A stretch of DNA of 64,000 nt from contig FN649751.1 in NCBI GenBank assembly GCA_000310025.1, positions 6,962,300 to 7,026,299 on the forward strand, written 5' to 3'. Numbering within the stretch: position 1 is the stretch's first letter; every line of letters starts with the position of its first letter. Shown here one piece after another: positions 1-10,083 of this stretch. The notes beneath the pieces are model-generated. The model saw only the letters and a program-made list of their open reading frames with translations. It was not told the DNA's origin and searched no databases. This DNA comes from Ectocarpus siliculosus (taxonomy: Eukaryota; Sar; Phaeophyceae; Ectocarpales; Ectocarpaceae). A program made the translations under genes and the position numbers.

Positions 1-1100
1 GCCAGACAGCGCCTGAAGAACTCCTCCGCCTCCTCTAGGCGCCCTGCGGTCTGAGCGCATCCACCAAGCGAGTACAGCGACGTGGCCACCTCTATATCTT
101 CTCGACCCAGCTTGGCCTCCTCAATCGCCAGACAGCGCCTTAAGAACTCCTCCGCCTCCTCTAGGCGCCCTGCCTCCTGAGCGCATCCACCAAGCGAGTA
201 CAGCGTAATGGCCACCTCCAAACCCTCTCGACCCAGTTTGGCTTCCTTGATCGCCAGACAGCGCCTGAACAGTCCCTCCGCCTCCTCCAGGCGCCCTGCC
301 TCCTGAGCGCATCCACCAAGCGAGTACAGCGTATTGGCTACCTTCAAGTCCTCTCGACCCAGCTTGATCTCCCTGATCGCCAGACAGTGCCTGAAGAACT
401 CATGCGCTTCCTCCACGCGCCCTGCTTTCTGAACGCATCCCCCAAGCCAGTACAGCGTGTTGGCCACGTCCAAATCCTCTCGACCCAGCTTGGCCTCCCT
501 GATCGCTAGACAGCGCGTGAACAACTCCGCCGCTTCGTCAAGACGCCCTGCCTCCTGAACGCATCCGCCCAGCGAGTACAGCGTGTTGGCCACCTTCAAA
601 TCCTCTCGACCCAGCTTGGCCTCCTTGATCGCCAGACAGCGCCTGAAGAATTCCTCCGCCTCCTCTAGGCGCCCTGCCTTCTGAACGCATACACCAAGCG
701 AGTACAGCGGCGTGGCCGCCTCCAAATCTTCCCGACCCAGCTTGGCCTCCCTGATTGCCAGACAGCGCCTGAAGAATTCCTCCGCCTCCTCTAGGCGCCC
801 TGCCTTCTGAACGCATCCACCAAGCGAGTACAGCGTGTTGGCGACCTTTAAGTCCTCTCGACCCAGCTTGGCCTCGTCGATCGCCAGACAGCGCCTGAAG
901 AACTCCTCTGCCTCCTCCAGTCGCCCTGCCTTCTGAGCGCTTACACCACGGTTGCCAATCACCATTCGAATCATGACGGCCCAGCGCTTGATGGCAGGCT
1001 GGATGTCAGGCTGCAGCTTGAAAACATTTCGCAGCACGAGGGTGTGTCCGAATACAGTGTCGTTATTGGTTGCGCGCCATTGTAGTATTGGACAGATCAT
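1..1100 (-). CDS. Tetratricopeptide-repeat array protein, partial (runs off the left edge)
   Basis: One frame is open on the minus strand from an ATG at 1098-1100 to the window edge. An in-frame TAA lies eight codons upstream of that ATG, so it is either the start or lies close to a splice acceptor. After about 58 residues of unrecognised, helix-like sequence come seven full TPR units and part of an eighth. Each is exactly 42 residues: the matching point recurs at 883, 757, 631, 505, 379, 253, 127 and 1. The unit reads approximately GRLEEAEEFFRRCLAI, then an E-A-K-L-G-R-E-D helix turn, then LYSLGGC. This is the kinesin-light-chain/NB-ARC-associated type of TPR, a protein-interaction superhelix. 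No NB-ARC domain is visible here. The gene continues to the left, so its C-terminus and partner domains are unknown. Confidence 0.8.
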   Translation of the reverse strand, partial: MICPILQWRATNNDTVFGHTLVLRNVFKLQPDIQPAIKRWAVMIRMVIGNRGVSAQKAGRLEEAEEFFRRCLAIDEAKLGREDLKVANTLYSLGGCVQKAGRLEEAEEFFRRCLAIREAKLGREDLEAATPLYSLGVCVQKAGRLEEAEEFFRRCLAIKEAKLGREDLKVANTLYSLGGCVQEAGRLDEAAELFTRCLAIREAKLGREDLDVANTLYWLGGCVQKAGRVEEAHEFFRHCLAIREIKLGREDLKVANTLYSLGGCAQEAGRLEEAEGLFRRCLAIKEAKLGREGLEVAITLYSLGGCAQEAGRLEEAEEFLRRCLAIEEAKLGREDIEVATSLYSLGGCAQTAGRLEEAEEFFRRCL

Positions 1101-4100
1101 GCAAAAGAGCGGTCTTTGATGTTAGTCCCGATCGGTTCTACTCTCAGTCCGGTAGCGGATGTCTTTTTCACCGTCTTCAGAATGGGCGCGGCAGACGACG
1201 CACTGGCCCCAGGCAGTTCGCTGCCGTCTCGCGTGCTTTCCGGATCATCATCACCATGCTAGGAATACGAACGAGGAAGAACCTCGCCGCCAAACAGTTT
1301 CTTCACAGTCGCTGGGAAAGTATATAGGCTGGCGTTCGCCGACAACAGTGTCGTGTTCTATCCCTGCAACCGCAACCAATCGATTTACCACCAGTGCATT
1401 TCTGGTGCCCCTAAACAATAGGTTTCTTGCTTCGGCAGGGGCCATAAAATCTGACGCTAACTCTAACCAACCCGAACCCCAAACCCACACGATAGGTGCT
1501 GCAAGTAGGTTGGCGCTGGGTAGATAAGTTCAGGTTGGCGTGCCGGCGTTGTCGCCACTGCATGGCTTTGATGGGAAAAATTCTATAGTAGGTGGTTGTA
1601 CCGGCATACTGTAGTAGATTGGCGTCGATGCAGTTAATCTGGGCAGCCCACAAGGTGGTGGTTAGGTCACGATACGGAGATGACATGATCACGTCTCGGT
1701 CATGAGTCGCTCATCGCGACGTGGTCCTGCCAAGATTGCGACTCGGCAATGACATTATCATGACTGGATCATGACCGGGTCATGACTTAGTCATGACCCG
1801 ACCACTACGGTCAGGATCGGGTCACGGTGTTGTATCGTCGGTGATAGAAGCAATTTTCGCTAGGGGTTCGAAAAACTCCACCGACGTATGAGTTCGCACA
1901 CACTGAGTTCGCACACACAGAGACTTGCCTCGAAACAATAGCTTTCTCAGGTCCAGAGAAAATACGGCACCTCTTACTGGGGTACGTACTGCCCTGTGCA
2001 TAGAAAATGCAAGTTCATATGTCCGCCAATCCCTATAGCCGGTTGATCCAGAATAGTTTCTATTCGGCCGAAATTCGCGGGAGTGTCGAGAGCTGGCAGG
2101 TCAATTCAAAATGACTTGGCATTCTAAGTTTGAAGAAGATGACACACCGTCAGAGATTTAAAAAGAAAGTGTGCCCAAGGTGTTATAGCTTGAATGGACC
2201 TTGGACTCGGTGCGATCTGTGCCTCAGATACGCATGCCTCCAAGCATCAGAGTGTGCCGACGGCAGATATATAATCGTATTGGAGCAGCAGCTGTCAGTC
2301 TGATGTCGAGACCGCCAAAACCGAGGCAGTCAAGCACCGCCGGATGCACCACTCGGGCTTAACCTTAGTGAGGGCGAGTGAAATACAGTCGAAAGTGGTA
2401 GCTTTTTTCCAACAGCCGATGAGATGGTGGCTCTCGCTTGGCAGGGATTCGGCTTAAAACTGACAACGCTGCTTCGTGATCATTCATCCATCAATTTTGT
2501 CAACTTCCAGAGTCTACAGCACGTACATACATGTAGCCTGTTGAGCTGTGGTTCTTTCGGCCGAATCAGAGCATATCTAGACTTTTGAACATTTTCGGGG
2601 ATGAAGGCTCATCAGAAGCATGCCCGTCCAAGCCCGTTGAGCACCAATAACTTGAGGTATGCATGTTGAGCGTCCTATGTGTGTAGCTCCTCCATTTGTT
2701 ACTCAGTCTCTGCATCTTCAATCCTCAGAGTTTGCTACGCAATGTACTGAACCATCTTCTACCTGAATTTGCGCTTGCCGCTTCATGCATATATCAAACT
2801 TCGTCATCCATCGACACGATGAGATCATCCCTTCTTATTGTCTATACCTCTCACCAAAGCTTACCCACCTGGAGCGGCGATGTAGGGACCGACGTCGTCG
2901 AAGCGCTATGTAGGTCGTCGGGAAGAGATTTGAGAGTGACAAAGAGGTGTGAGGAAGAGAATGAATGTGGAGGGTGGGAGAAGGAGAAGGAGGAGAGTTG
3001 ATCTTGAGATGGTGAAATTATTGTAGGCCACAACTTGCGCACCTCGGGAAAACTAGTTCGTCGTGCGTGTTGAAATCTACATAAAAGTAAATCTCTTTGC
3101 GACTGTGTATGTATGTACATGAACAGACTCGGCACACCTCGGCTTTTTCTTTCTTCTCTCGCGGCGGTATGTTTTTTCTCGCGATTACTTCTCAGGGGCA
3201 CGTAGAAGGGTCGTCGGTATATAAACGCTCTTCTGGCCTGGAGCTCGGTAGGCCTCCATATGACGCGTGTGGGTGACGATCAAAGTTGCTAAAAATCGCT
3301 CATGGGAGCGCGTTGTGCGCAGGCGAACCCTGGCGAACCTATTCTGAACCCCATCAACCGACAGTTGAAATATTTGCCTCTTTGCTTGCCTCCACATTCA
3401 TTCAATCATTCGCTGTTTCCATATCGCTGTGACTCTTCGTCGTGTCATTGCAATATCCAACAGTACCTTCGTTTGCTCTTTTTACGCTTCGCAGCGGCCC
3501 ACGTAAAACACTCCTGCTGTAGACGACAAGTCATAACGCATGCACCCGCAGTGTTGACCATGTTTTGTTTGTGGTGTTGTTTCGGGTTCAAATTCGGTTC
3601 TTATTGGAAATCTGCCATCACATGACATCGTGGAAGACGTCTGATTTTTCGCTGGCAAGTTGTGTCCTCTCGAGCTGGCTCCAACGCAGAATATCTACGT
3701 GCGCAATGCATGTTGTACCGAATACGAACGTTGTAAAACTGCCCATTAAAAGTATGACACACGGCCCCTTTTCGGGCTGTGCGCACATACATACATGCAT
3801 GTCGTCTTACGCCACCCGCGGGAGGCTTGACACCCACGTCCCTAAGGAAAGTCTCGTATGTGCACACATCGCCTACAGTATACAGGGCATATTTCATTGG
3901 TGTTTGATTTTGTTTTTCTTGACTGTATCGTTACGTACGATGTTTTTCACATAAGTGCCATCACGCGGTGGTTTCAAGCACCTTTTCGCCTCGGGAAATG
4001 AAGATCTACAAGCCGTAGTTGAGGTGTTTGCACAAGATCGGTTTTCATTGTACATTGGCGAATCCCCTTCTTCGGTGGCTGCCTCAATCCCAACCCGTCT

Positions 4101-4534
4101 CACCTTCCGTAGTCATGGTAACCGCTGTTGACCAATACGCACAGGAGTGCGGACGTGCCGGCGAGACGGAGTCAGAGAGTTAAAGAGTCCAAGAGTAACA
4201 ACAGCTGGTGAAAGTGCGAAGAAGAGCGAAGAGCACGAGTACAGAACATGCCGGTTCGTCGACCGGAGAACCAGTTCCGATCATTCTGATCCCTGACGCC
4301 ATGACCACTCACAGGCACGCCGAAGGCGTGCCTCCGGCAAGTGCAGCGAGACTGGCCTCAGGCAATTGACCCAGTAGAGAACTGTACAGGGAATGTATTT
4401 TAATGTGCGTTACTGTGCAGATGGTATTGTGCTGAGCACCAGCTGATGTCACGGGTGTAATTCATCAGTGTTACGTGACTGGGTTGATTTTACATGTTTT
4501 CGGCTCACTCAGCAAATCGACCCCACCGTACTCA
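1101..4534. other. Spacer without a recognisable gene
   Basis: Short open frames occur on both strands but overlap one another, show no domain and have no consistent splice structure. The only structure I see is the 11-bp tandem repeat at 1758-1800. Confidence 0.5.
1758..1800. repeat. 11-bp tandem repeat of the palindrome TCATGA
   Basis: TCATGA begins at 1758, 1769, 1780 and 1791, exactly 11 bp apart, followed each time by C and a variable linker. A further isolated copy lies at 1700-1705. A palindromic core at about one helical turn could be a cluster of binding sites or a small satellite; no gene start is close by. Confidence 0.7.
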
Positions 4535-4690
4535 GCACTATCGCAAAAAATGGATAAAAATCACGGCAAATTATACAATTCCGTACTAGAGATAGAGGGT
4601 TTATCGTGCATGCTATCGTGCATGTAGTCCCGAAAACCTTCCCTTGAGCGAAAATTGAACACAGCTCACGAACCTCCTTTCACTCCCACT
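4535..4690. repeat. Dispersed repeat, copy 1 (second copy at the right edge)
   Basis: From CACTATCGCA through ATAAAAATC to TAGTCCCGAAAACC this segment matches 63880-64000 in the same orientation, with several substitutions and small indels. It has no open frame. It is probably a fragment of a transposable element; ends were not determined. Confidence 0.6.
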
Positions 4691-4778
4691 ATTCTGGACC
4701 ACACACACACACCGCAGTCACGACCGCAGTAGTTCGGGCACCGAGGCAGTACGTTGACATCGGCTCCGGTGTGCGTTA

Positions 4779-5306
4779 CAGTACGGGCCCGGAGATATGA
4801 AACGTCAACATCGGGTCGAGGCTCAATCCCTAATTTTGGGTCGAAGCATCAGCCGAAATGATTAATTTTCTTTAAAAAAATGCATTTCTTATTCCTTTGG
4901 ACTGTCGCATCCTCCTGATGAAGTATTTTCTTATTATTTCTGTGGCTAAAAAGCTGAGTACAGCATCTACAGCCGTGGGTAAAGCAGCCCGCGGAGGCGC
5001 GGAGTAGCTAGCGCGGAGGCGGGGGGGGCGCGCGACAATAGCCACTCTCCCCACCTACAAAAAAAAACACTGTTCAGCTGGTACGGGGGGGGTGGGAGCA
5101 CGGAAGGAGCAACAGTGGAACGTTTCTTATTAGACACGCTCCCCCAACAACCCTTGTTTCGTATGTGTTGGGGGTATCGCACGATCATATTTCTTATTGG
5201 GACGTTTCCCATGTTGTGGCCGAGGTTGAGCTGTGTTTCTTAGTCCTTTTTTCTTTTTGTTCGAAAAAGATTGCGCCGAATGTTTCTTGATTGCGGGCCC
5301 GTACGG
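4779..5306. mobile_element. Short inverted-repeat (MITE-like) element, diverged copy
   Basis: The left end (CAGTACGGGCCCG) and right end (CGGGCCCGTACGG) are near-perfect inverses of each other. The interior, read forward, matches the reverse complement of the element at 8443-9028. Shared segments include GGGTCGAGGCTCAAT near the left end, a TTATTCCTTTGGACTGTCGC stretch and a poly-G/poly-C tract. No transposase is encoded, so it looks non-autonomous. It is older and more degraded than the copy in the CFAP300 intron. Confidence 0.65.
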
Positions 5307-6457
5307 CCTCTCTGCTCTCCATCGCGCAAGCGGGACCCCCGGTTGATCACATGTTGAGGGTGCTGTGTGTACCCTCCCGTGGTATTTCCGTTTGGATCTT
5401 ACAGGAGTAGGCAGTAGTTTGGATCCGGAAAGAAAGGACATGTCATGTCTGCCCCACATCGGAGACAACTGTGCAATTTTTAGTACTGCGTGTACCCCTG
5501 CGTACATTGCTCATATACGTGCTTGTGTGGTGGGCTGCCTCTTGGTCTGTCTGATGGCCTTTATGGCGCATATCTTTTTTATCTTCAGGCGAGGAACGCC
5601 ACGATCTTTCGGCGCACAAAGTTATCGTGCTGCTATCGTGCATATGGTTAGACTCGAAATGGGCCCAGTACCCAACCGGTTTCCCTCCACCCGCTACAGT
5701 GGTAGTAAAGACTTCACATCCCGTTCGACTACACCAGTGGTCGTGTGGCTTACCCATATGCATATCACCCGGGGGCATGTTCGGAAAGCTGTGGCACTGG
5801 TTGGTCGCGATATTTTGAGTTCCGACCTTGAGGCGTTCGTCAGCAAGCGGCAAGGGAGGCAATCGAAGCCGCTGAAACCAACCATAACATACGGCACCTC
5901 AAGCCTCACGCGAATAGGTGGCAGCATTGGATCGGTTGAGATAGTAGTGTGCATGTCAGGTAGAACAAGTGATGTCAACGTGGTGAACACCTCGGAAAAT
6001 GCTGGCGTAGCAATGACATGTGGTGTATGACTTAGGGATACGGTTGGATGGGGTAGACCTGGGTATGACATTGTTCAAGCCCGCTACAGTTGTAGTTCTT
6101 CAACTTGAAAAAATTCTGGAAACGCTGCATTTCTCATGCCCGCGGAAGGACCGGGACCGAACGGTTTCTTGAACAAGACTTTCGTCTACCGTGCAGCAAG
6201 TACGTCCAGAGACACTCTTCTCTTGATCAAATCTCAAGCAAAAATGAAACTCCCACCAAAACCACACGCTAGGGGCCAGAGCGGCGGTTCCGCTAGCGGT
6301 TCGTTCAACAACGTTGATCGCAAAGTAGCACAAGTAGAAAAGTGTTGACCTTTCGAACCTCTCAAATGCAATCCCGTGCCAACCCGCAAGAACCTGCCCC
6401 ATAAATGCGAACATGCAAGGGTGAGGGAGTGCTGGAGTAATCGGCCAGGCCTACGAT
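5307..6457. other. Spacer; open frames judged spurious
   Basis: A 221-codon frame on the plus strand (5365-6030) overlaps a 139-codon frame on the minus strand (5443-5862). Neither shows a recognisable domain, repeat or residue bias. The phrase TGCTATCGTGCAT near 5630 also occurs in the dispersed repeat at 4.6 kb, suggesting another fragment of that element. Confidence 0.4.
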
Positions 6458-9400
6458 TCACCAGAACGGCAAGAACTCTTTCCGGAGCACGGACGCGCGC
6501 TTCTTCGCGAGATCGACAACAACCAGGCAGGTGCTGTGTGGCGAAGACGACTCCGACGGTGCACATTTCCCTTTCCAGAATGAGGACATGCCACCACCAC
6601 CACCATCACCGTCACTCCCTACAACCGCCCCGTTGCTGCCCTCTGATGATGAGATGGCGCTCTCCGGATTGTTCTTGCTGGCGTCGTTGCCGTTGTGGTT
6701 GTTCGCGGTGGATGCCTCGGTGACACGGTAAACCTTGCTTGCGGCGATCTCCAGCTTTCCTGTGGAAGCGTTCTTCTGGACGGAGACAAGATCCTGGGGT
6801 ATCAAGTGAACCAGCACAAGGAGGGTGTATATTTGTGGGAGGTATTGGCATGTATATCTCCGGGATAAAACTCGGGTTGGGCACGCACGCCATCGCGTAT
6901 GTGACAGTTTCTGACAAGTAAGGGCGTGAAACTCGCTTGACCTCCGTCTGACGCTTTTTCAACAAAGAAACACCCCCAACACAACATAGTGCAATATATA
7001 CGCACTGTGTAAGATTCACATTAATTGCGCGGCGGTGTCACTAATTCGAGGATTCTCCTCTCTTCGCTTGCAAAGATGTTAGAAGCACCTTATACAGCGC
7101 CTTTGCTGCCTTTGTGTAAGGTTCCAGGCTATCGTCAGGCTGACACACTCCCCCACCCACGGCCAGAACCCGGAACACGTGAAAGAGGAGCTCCTCCTGC
7201 TGGGCAGGGGAGAAGGCGTCGGCGTTCTCAGAGTCCGGGTTCACCAGTAGCTCCCTCAGCTTGTCCGACACGGTCACCCCGTCGAAAACGTCAGGAAAGC
7301 ACCCGCGCATGTTTCCCGTCTTGCTAACAATCCCTGGTTTGAATCGGAGGGTCGACGTGGTCGGGTAATGAGGTTTCACACGTACGGTGGGCCGGGAAAT
7401 TGTAGCTGAGGCGTTTCCTTAGACAAGGCTTTTAATAGTAACTTTGGGGTCACTCGACGGCGGTTGCAAAAGGTGGTGGGCCCAAAACCAGATTCAAGGA
7501 CAAACAAAACAGAACCGCTCGGCAGAATGCCTGGCGGCTTGCTGCACATTCCGCGCTACATGTAAATCCAAAATGCATGCGACCATGAACTACTGTACGT
7601 CAAGATATGCGTGTTGTATTTTATCTGCGTCAAAATTGTTTTTTTCTCTAGTTCTGCACCTTGCAGTACACGATCTCGGCGTACCAGCAAGGCTCACAGA
7701 AAAGCACTAGGATTCCTTCCACAATCCACAACTTGATCTGTAGTCGAGATGTTAAGCATTTCTCCCCCCCTCTCTCGCGACGAGTCGATTCAAAAACTCA
7801 AATGAACTTACGGAGTCTTTGAGAGAACGAACGATACTTCATAGTAGAATGCATCGGGAAAACACAATGCAGGAGTGCCTCCCACCCTCCCGATGACTGA
7901 GTTTGATTCACGCTTGCCCTGATGTTTGCTTTCTTCCTCCTTGTCACCTTTGTCAATAAGGCAGTTGAAGAAATCCATCGACATGGCCGTGCACTTCAAC
8001 CTTTCCCACTGAACGCTCTCGACACTGGTCTTCGTACCCTGCACCATGTGTTCCATCCACGCATGAGAGTCAATCAGGAAAGAGGAGACAAGACGAGGGT
8101 TGCATCTCTTACACGCAACCCATACACCGGTAACGTCGTAGACCAACAGTCAAGGAGCCAATGACGGGCACTACATTTTCGGCCGCGCGATTCCGTCGAC
8201 CGCGTGCTTTGTTTTTCCTGCTTCGGGTGGCGCATTGTGAGCAGCGTGAAGGAAAGCCAATACGGAGAATTATGCCCATCACCAGTTTCGTGGTTGACGG
8301 CAAGATGGGCGCTGAGCACCTGCAGCTTGCGGCACGATCCTGCTTGGCAGGACTATGCAACCTCCCTATCGTCGATGCGATGTACGCGCAGAATCGGCGT
8401 GAATCCTGCTGATAGGTGCGATGGACATGATACATACAGCTACAGATAGCGCCCGCAGTTAAGAAAAATTCTGTGAAGAAAAAATCGCTCAGGTTCTTAT
8501 GAAAGATAAGAAAAAAGGGCTAAGAAACATAGCTCAATCTCGGCCACAACGTAAGAAGCGCCCCAATAATAAACATGATGGTGCGATACTCCAATGACAT
8601 CAGAAATCTTCGGTGCTCCCACCCCCCTAACTAGCTGAACAGATTTGCATTATTTTTTGTAAGGGGGCAGAGTGGTTGTTTTCGCGACCCCCCCCCCGGC
8701 GCTGCTGTTCACTGTGCTGCGCTGTAGTACTGCCACACATCGCGGACAACCACATGCTCTCCGCTGTTGTACGGGTTTGATGGCACTCTCCACCACCTCT
8801 CTCTCTTGAGGGCTTGATGAAGTGGACTGTCCTCAGACATCAAAAGGCAGAAACTTGAAAATACGAAGTACTTGTAATATGGAATAAGAGGATCGGGAGG
8901 ATGCGACAGTCCAAAGGAATAAGATATGGCATTTCAGAAAATGGACTGCTTGGGCCGGTACTTCGACCCAAAATGTACGATTGAGGCTCGACCCGACTTT
9001 TACGTTTCTTAACTGCGGGCGCTATCTGTACCGTCTCCCCTCACCCTTGGCTTGGTTGGGTTGTCGACGATGAACGTAAGCAACTGGCGTAGGAAGGTTG
9101 TCTCCTCATGCACCATGAAGGTTGGGCAGAATTGCACCTGTGTGAGAGTAAGTGTATCCTCCATCCCCCTGCCGAGAATTAACAAACAGGAAAAGGTTGA
9201 TCTTTATTATTACCGTCGAAGATATTTATTTGCCCCCCCTGCCCTTGCAACCCATGCTGGAACTCTAGACTGATGTAATACAGATTTTGTTGGATATGCG
9301 CATAGAGATCGACGGAAGAAGAACGATCAGATGATACAGACTGAAGAAATGTGCGTCGTCTCGTGTCTGAGGGTAGCCTAGTCGAGGCGCCGTAATTGTG

Positions 9401-9681
9401 CAAGAGGCTGGTCTACTTCTCTACTTCAAACATCTCCACATTCACCTTATTTTTACTGCGAGAAAGATCTACTGCTGTGACGCCGCGTGTCTCACACACA
9501 CGGCTGTCCCTTACCATTGTCGAAGGCTCTCCTTGATTTCTTTCTGGTCGAAGAACGGATCTCCACTCTCCCTTGTCATTTTGAAGTCGTAGTGGACGCG
9601 CGCTGAAGGTAACACATCCTGCCCGTCCATCAAACCTTGAGTCATTTGGGTTGTTGCGACCGAACATGGAGAAACGGTCAT
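6458..9681 (-). CDS. CFAP300: CFAP300 (C11orf70) homologue, cilia- and flagella-associated protein, five exons
   Basis: Exons on the minus strand are 9681-9515, 9168-9045, 8038-7948, 7333-7089 and 6793-6458, with the stop at 6460-6458. All have GT-AG borders and the phases chain (2,0,1,0), giving 963 nt and 320 residues; the human protein has about 270. Recognisable stretches are ESLRQW, then QFCPTFMVHEETTFLRQLL (human-like VFYPYHSEAFFLNLL), CTAMSMDFFNCLIDKG, VSDKLRELLVNPDSE, and LYK joined exactly at the exon 4/5 border to DLVSVQKN, as in animals. The last exon carries a low-complexity Ser/Gly/Asn insert before a final VVVDLAKKRASVL strand. CFAP300 is a cytoplasmic factor for assembly and transport of axonemal dynein arms, which fits an organism with swimming gametes or spores. 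The homology is from memory of the family; the exon chain is read directly. Confidence 0.9.
8441..9030. mobile_element. MITE with exact 26-bp terminal inverted repeats, in CFAP300 intron 2
   Basis: Positions 8441-8466 are the exact reverse complement of 9005-9030; each end begins TACAGATAGCGCCCGCAGTT. The outermost TA on each side is probably the duplicated target, placing the element proper at 8443-9028. A TA target is typical of Tc1/mariner-type transposons. There is no transposase frame, so it was moved in trans. Its right end is only about 14 bp inside the intron from the exon-2 splice donor. The exact ends suggest a fairly recent insertion compared with the relative at 4779-5306. Confidence 0.85.
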
Positions 9682-10083
9682 AATTTCACCCGGCGGCCAC
9701 CAGTCCCCAAATCAAATGGTGTATGTAGCAGACCTGCACGCTCGCTGTTGGCGAAATGGTAGCGAAATGAATACCGTTGAGGAAGAAGAGCACGAACCGC
9801 TTGAAGTCTACCAGTGTCCATCCATCCAGTGATGATGTGGGATGATATGACAATGATGCGCAAGATGCGGCGTATCCAACACATGTCGTGGCGGGGGGTA
9901 CGCGAAGGAGACTGCCAATATTGTCCCCCCTCCGACATTTCCGAGGGTTGGCGTCGTCAGGGAATCGAGATGGGTGTAGCGAGCGACCTGCGCTTCGGGG
10001 GTGCGATGGGCTGACGCTCCCACAACAACGCCAACACACAGAACCTTGGCACTTTCTGGTGGCGGCAGCTCCACCTGCATGCG
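9682..10083. promoter_or_regulatory. Divergent intergenic region between CFAP300 and the SET-domain gene
   Basis: The proposed start codons of the minus-strand CFAP300 gene and the plus-strand SET gene face each other across 402 bp. Any promoters must lie here or in the 5' untranslated parts, so a shared bidirectional promoter is likely. I see no clear TATA box or other element I would name. This depends on the first exon of the SET gene being correctly placed. Confidence 0.45.

Noticed and set aside
1-930. CRISPR-like regular array
   Set aside because: The 126-bp period has no conserved short repeat with unique spacers; it is a TPR coding repeat.
5365-6030. 221-codon open frame on the plus strand
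   Set aside because: No domain, an overlapping long frame on the other strand, and a repeat phrase shared with the element at 4.6 kb; most likely chance.
6376-6723. Plus-strand frame with a run of His codons
   Set aside because: It is the antisense of the Gly/Ser/Asp-rich insert in the last CFAP300 exon.
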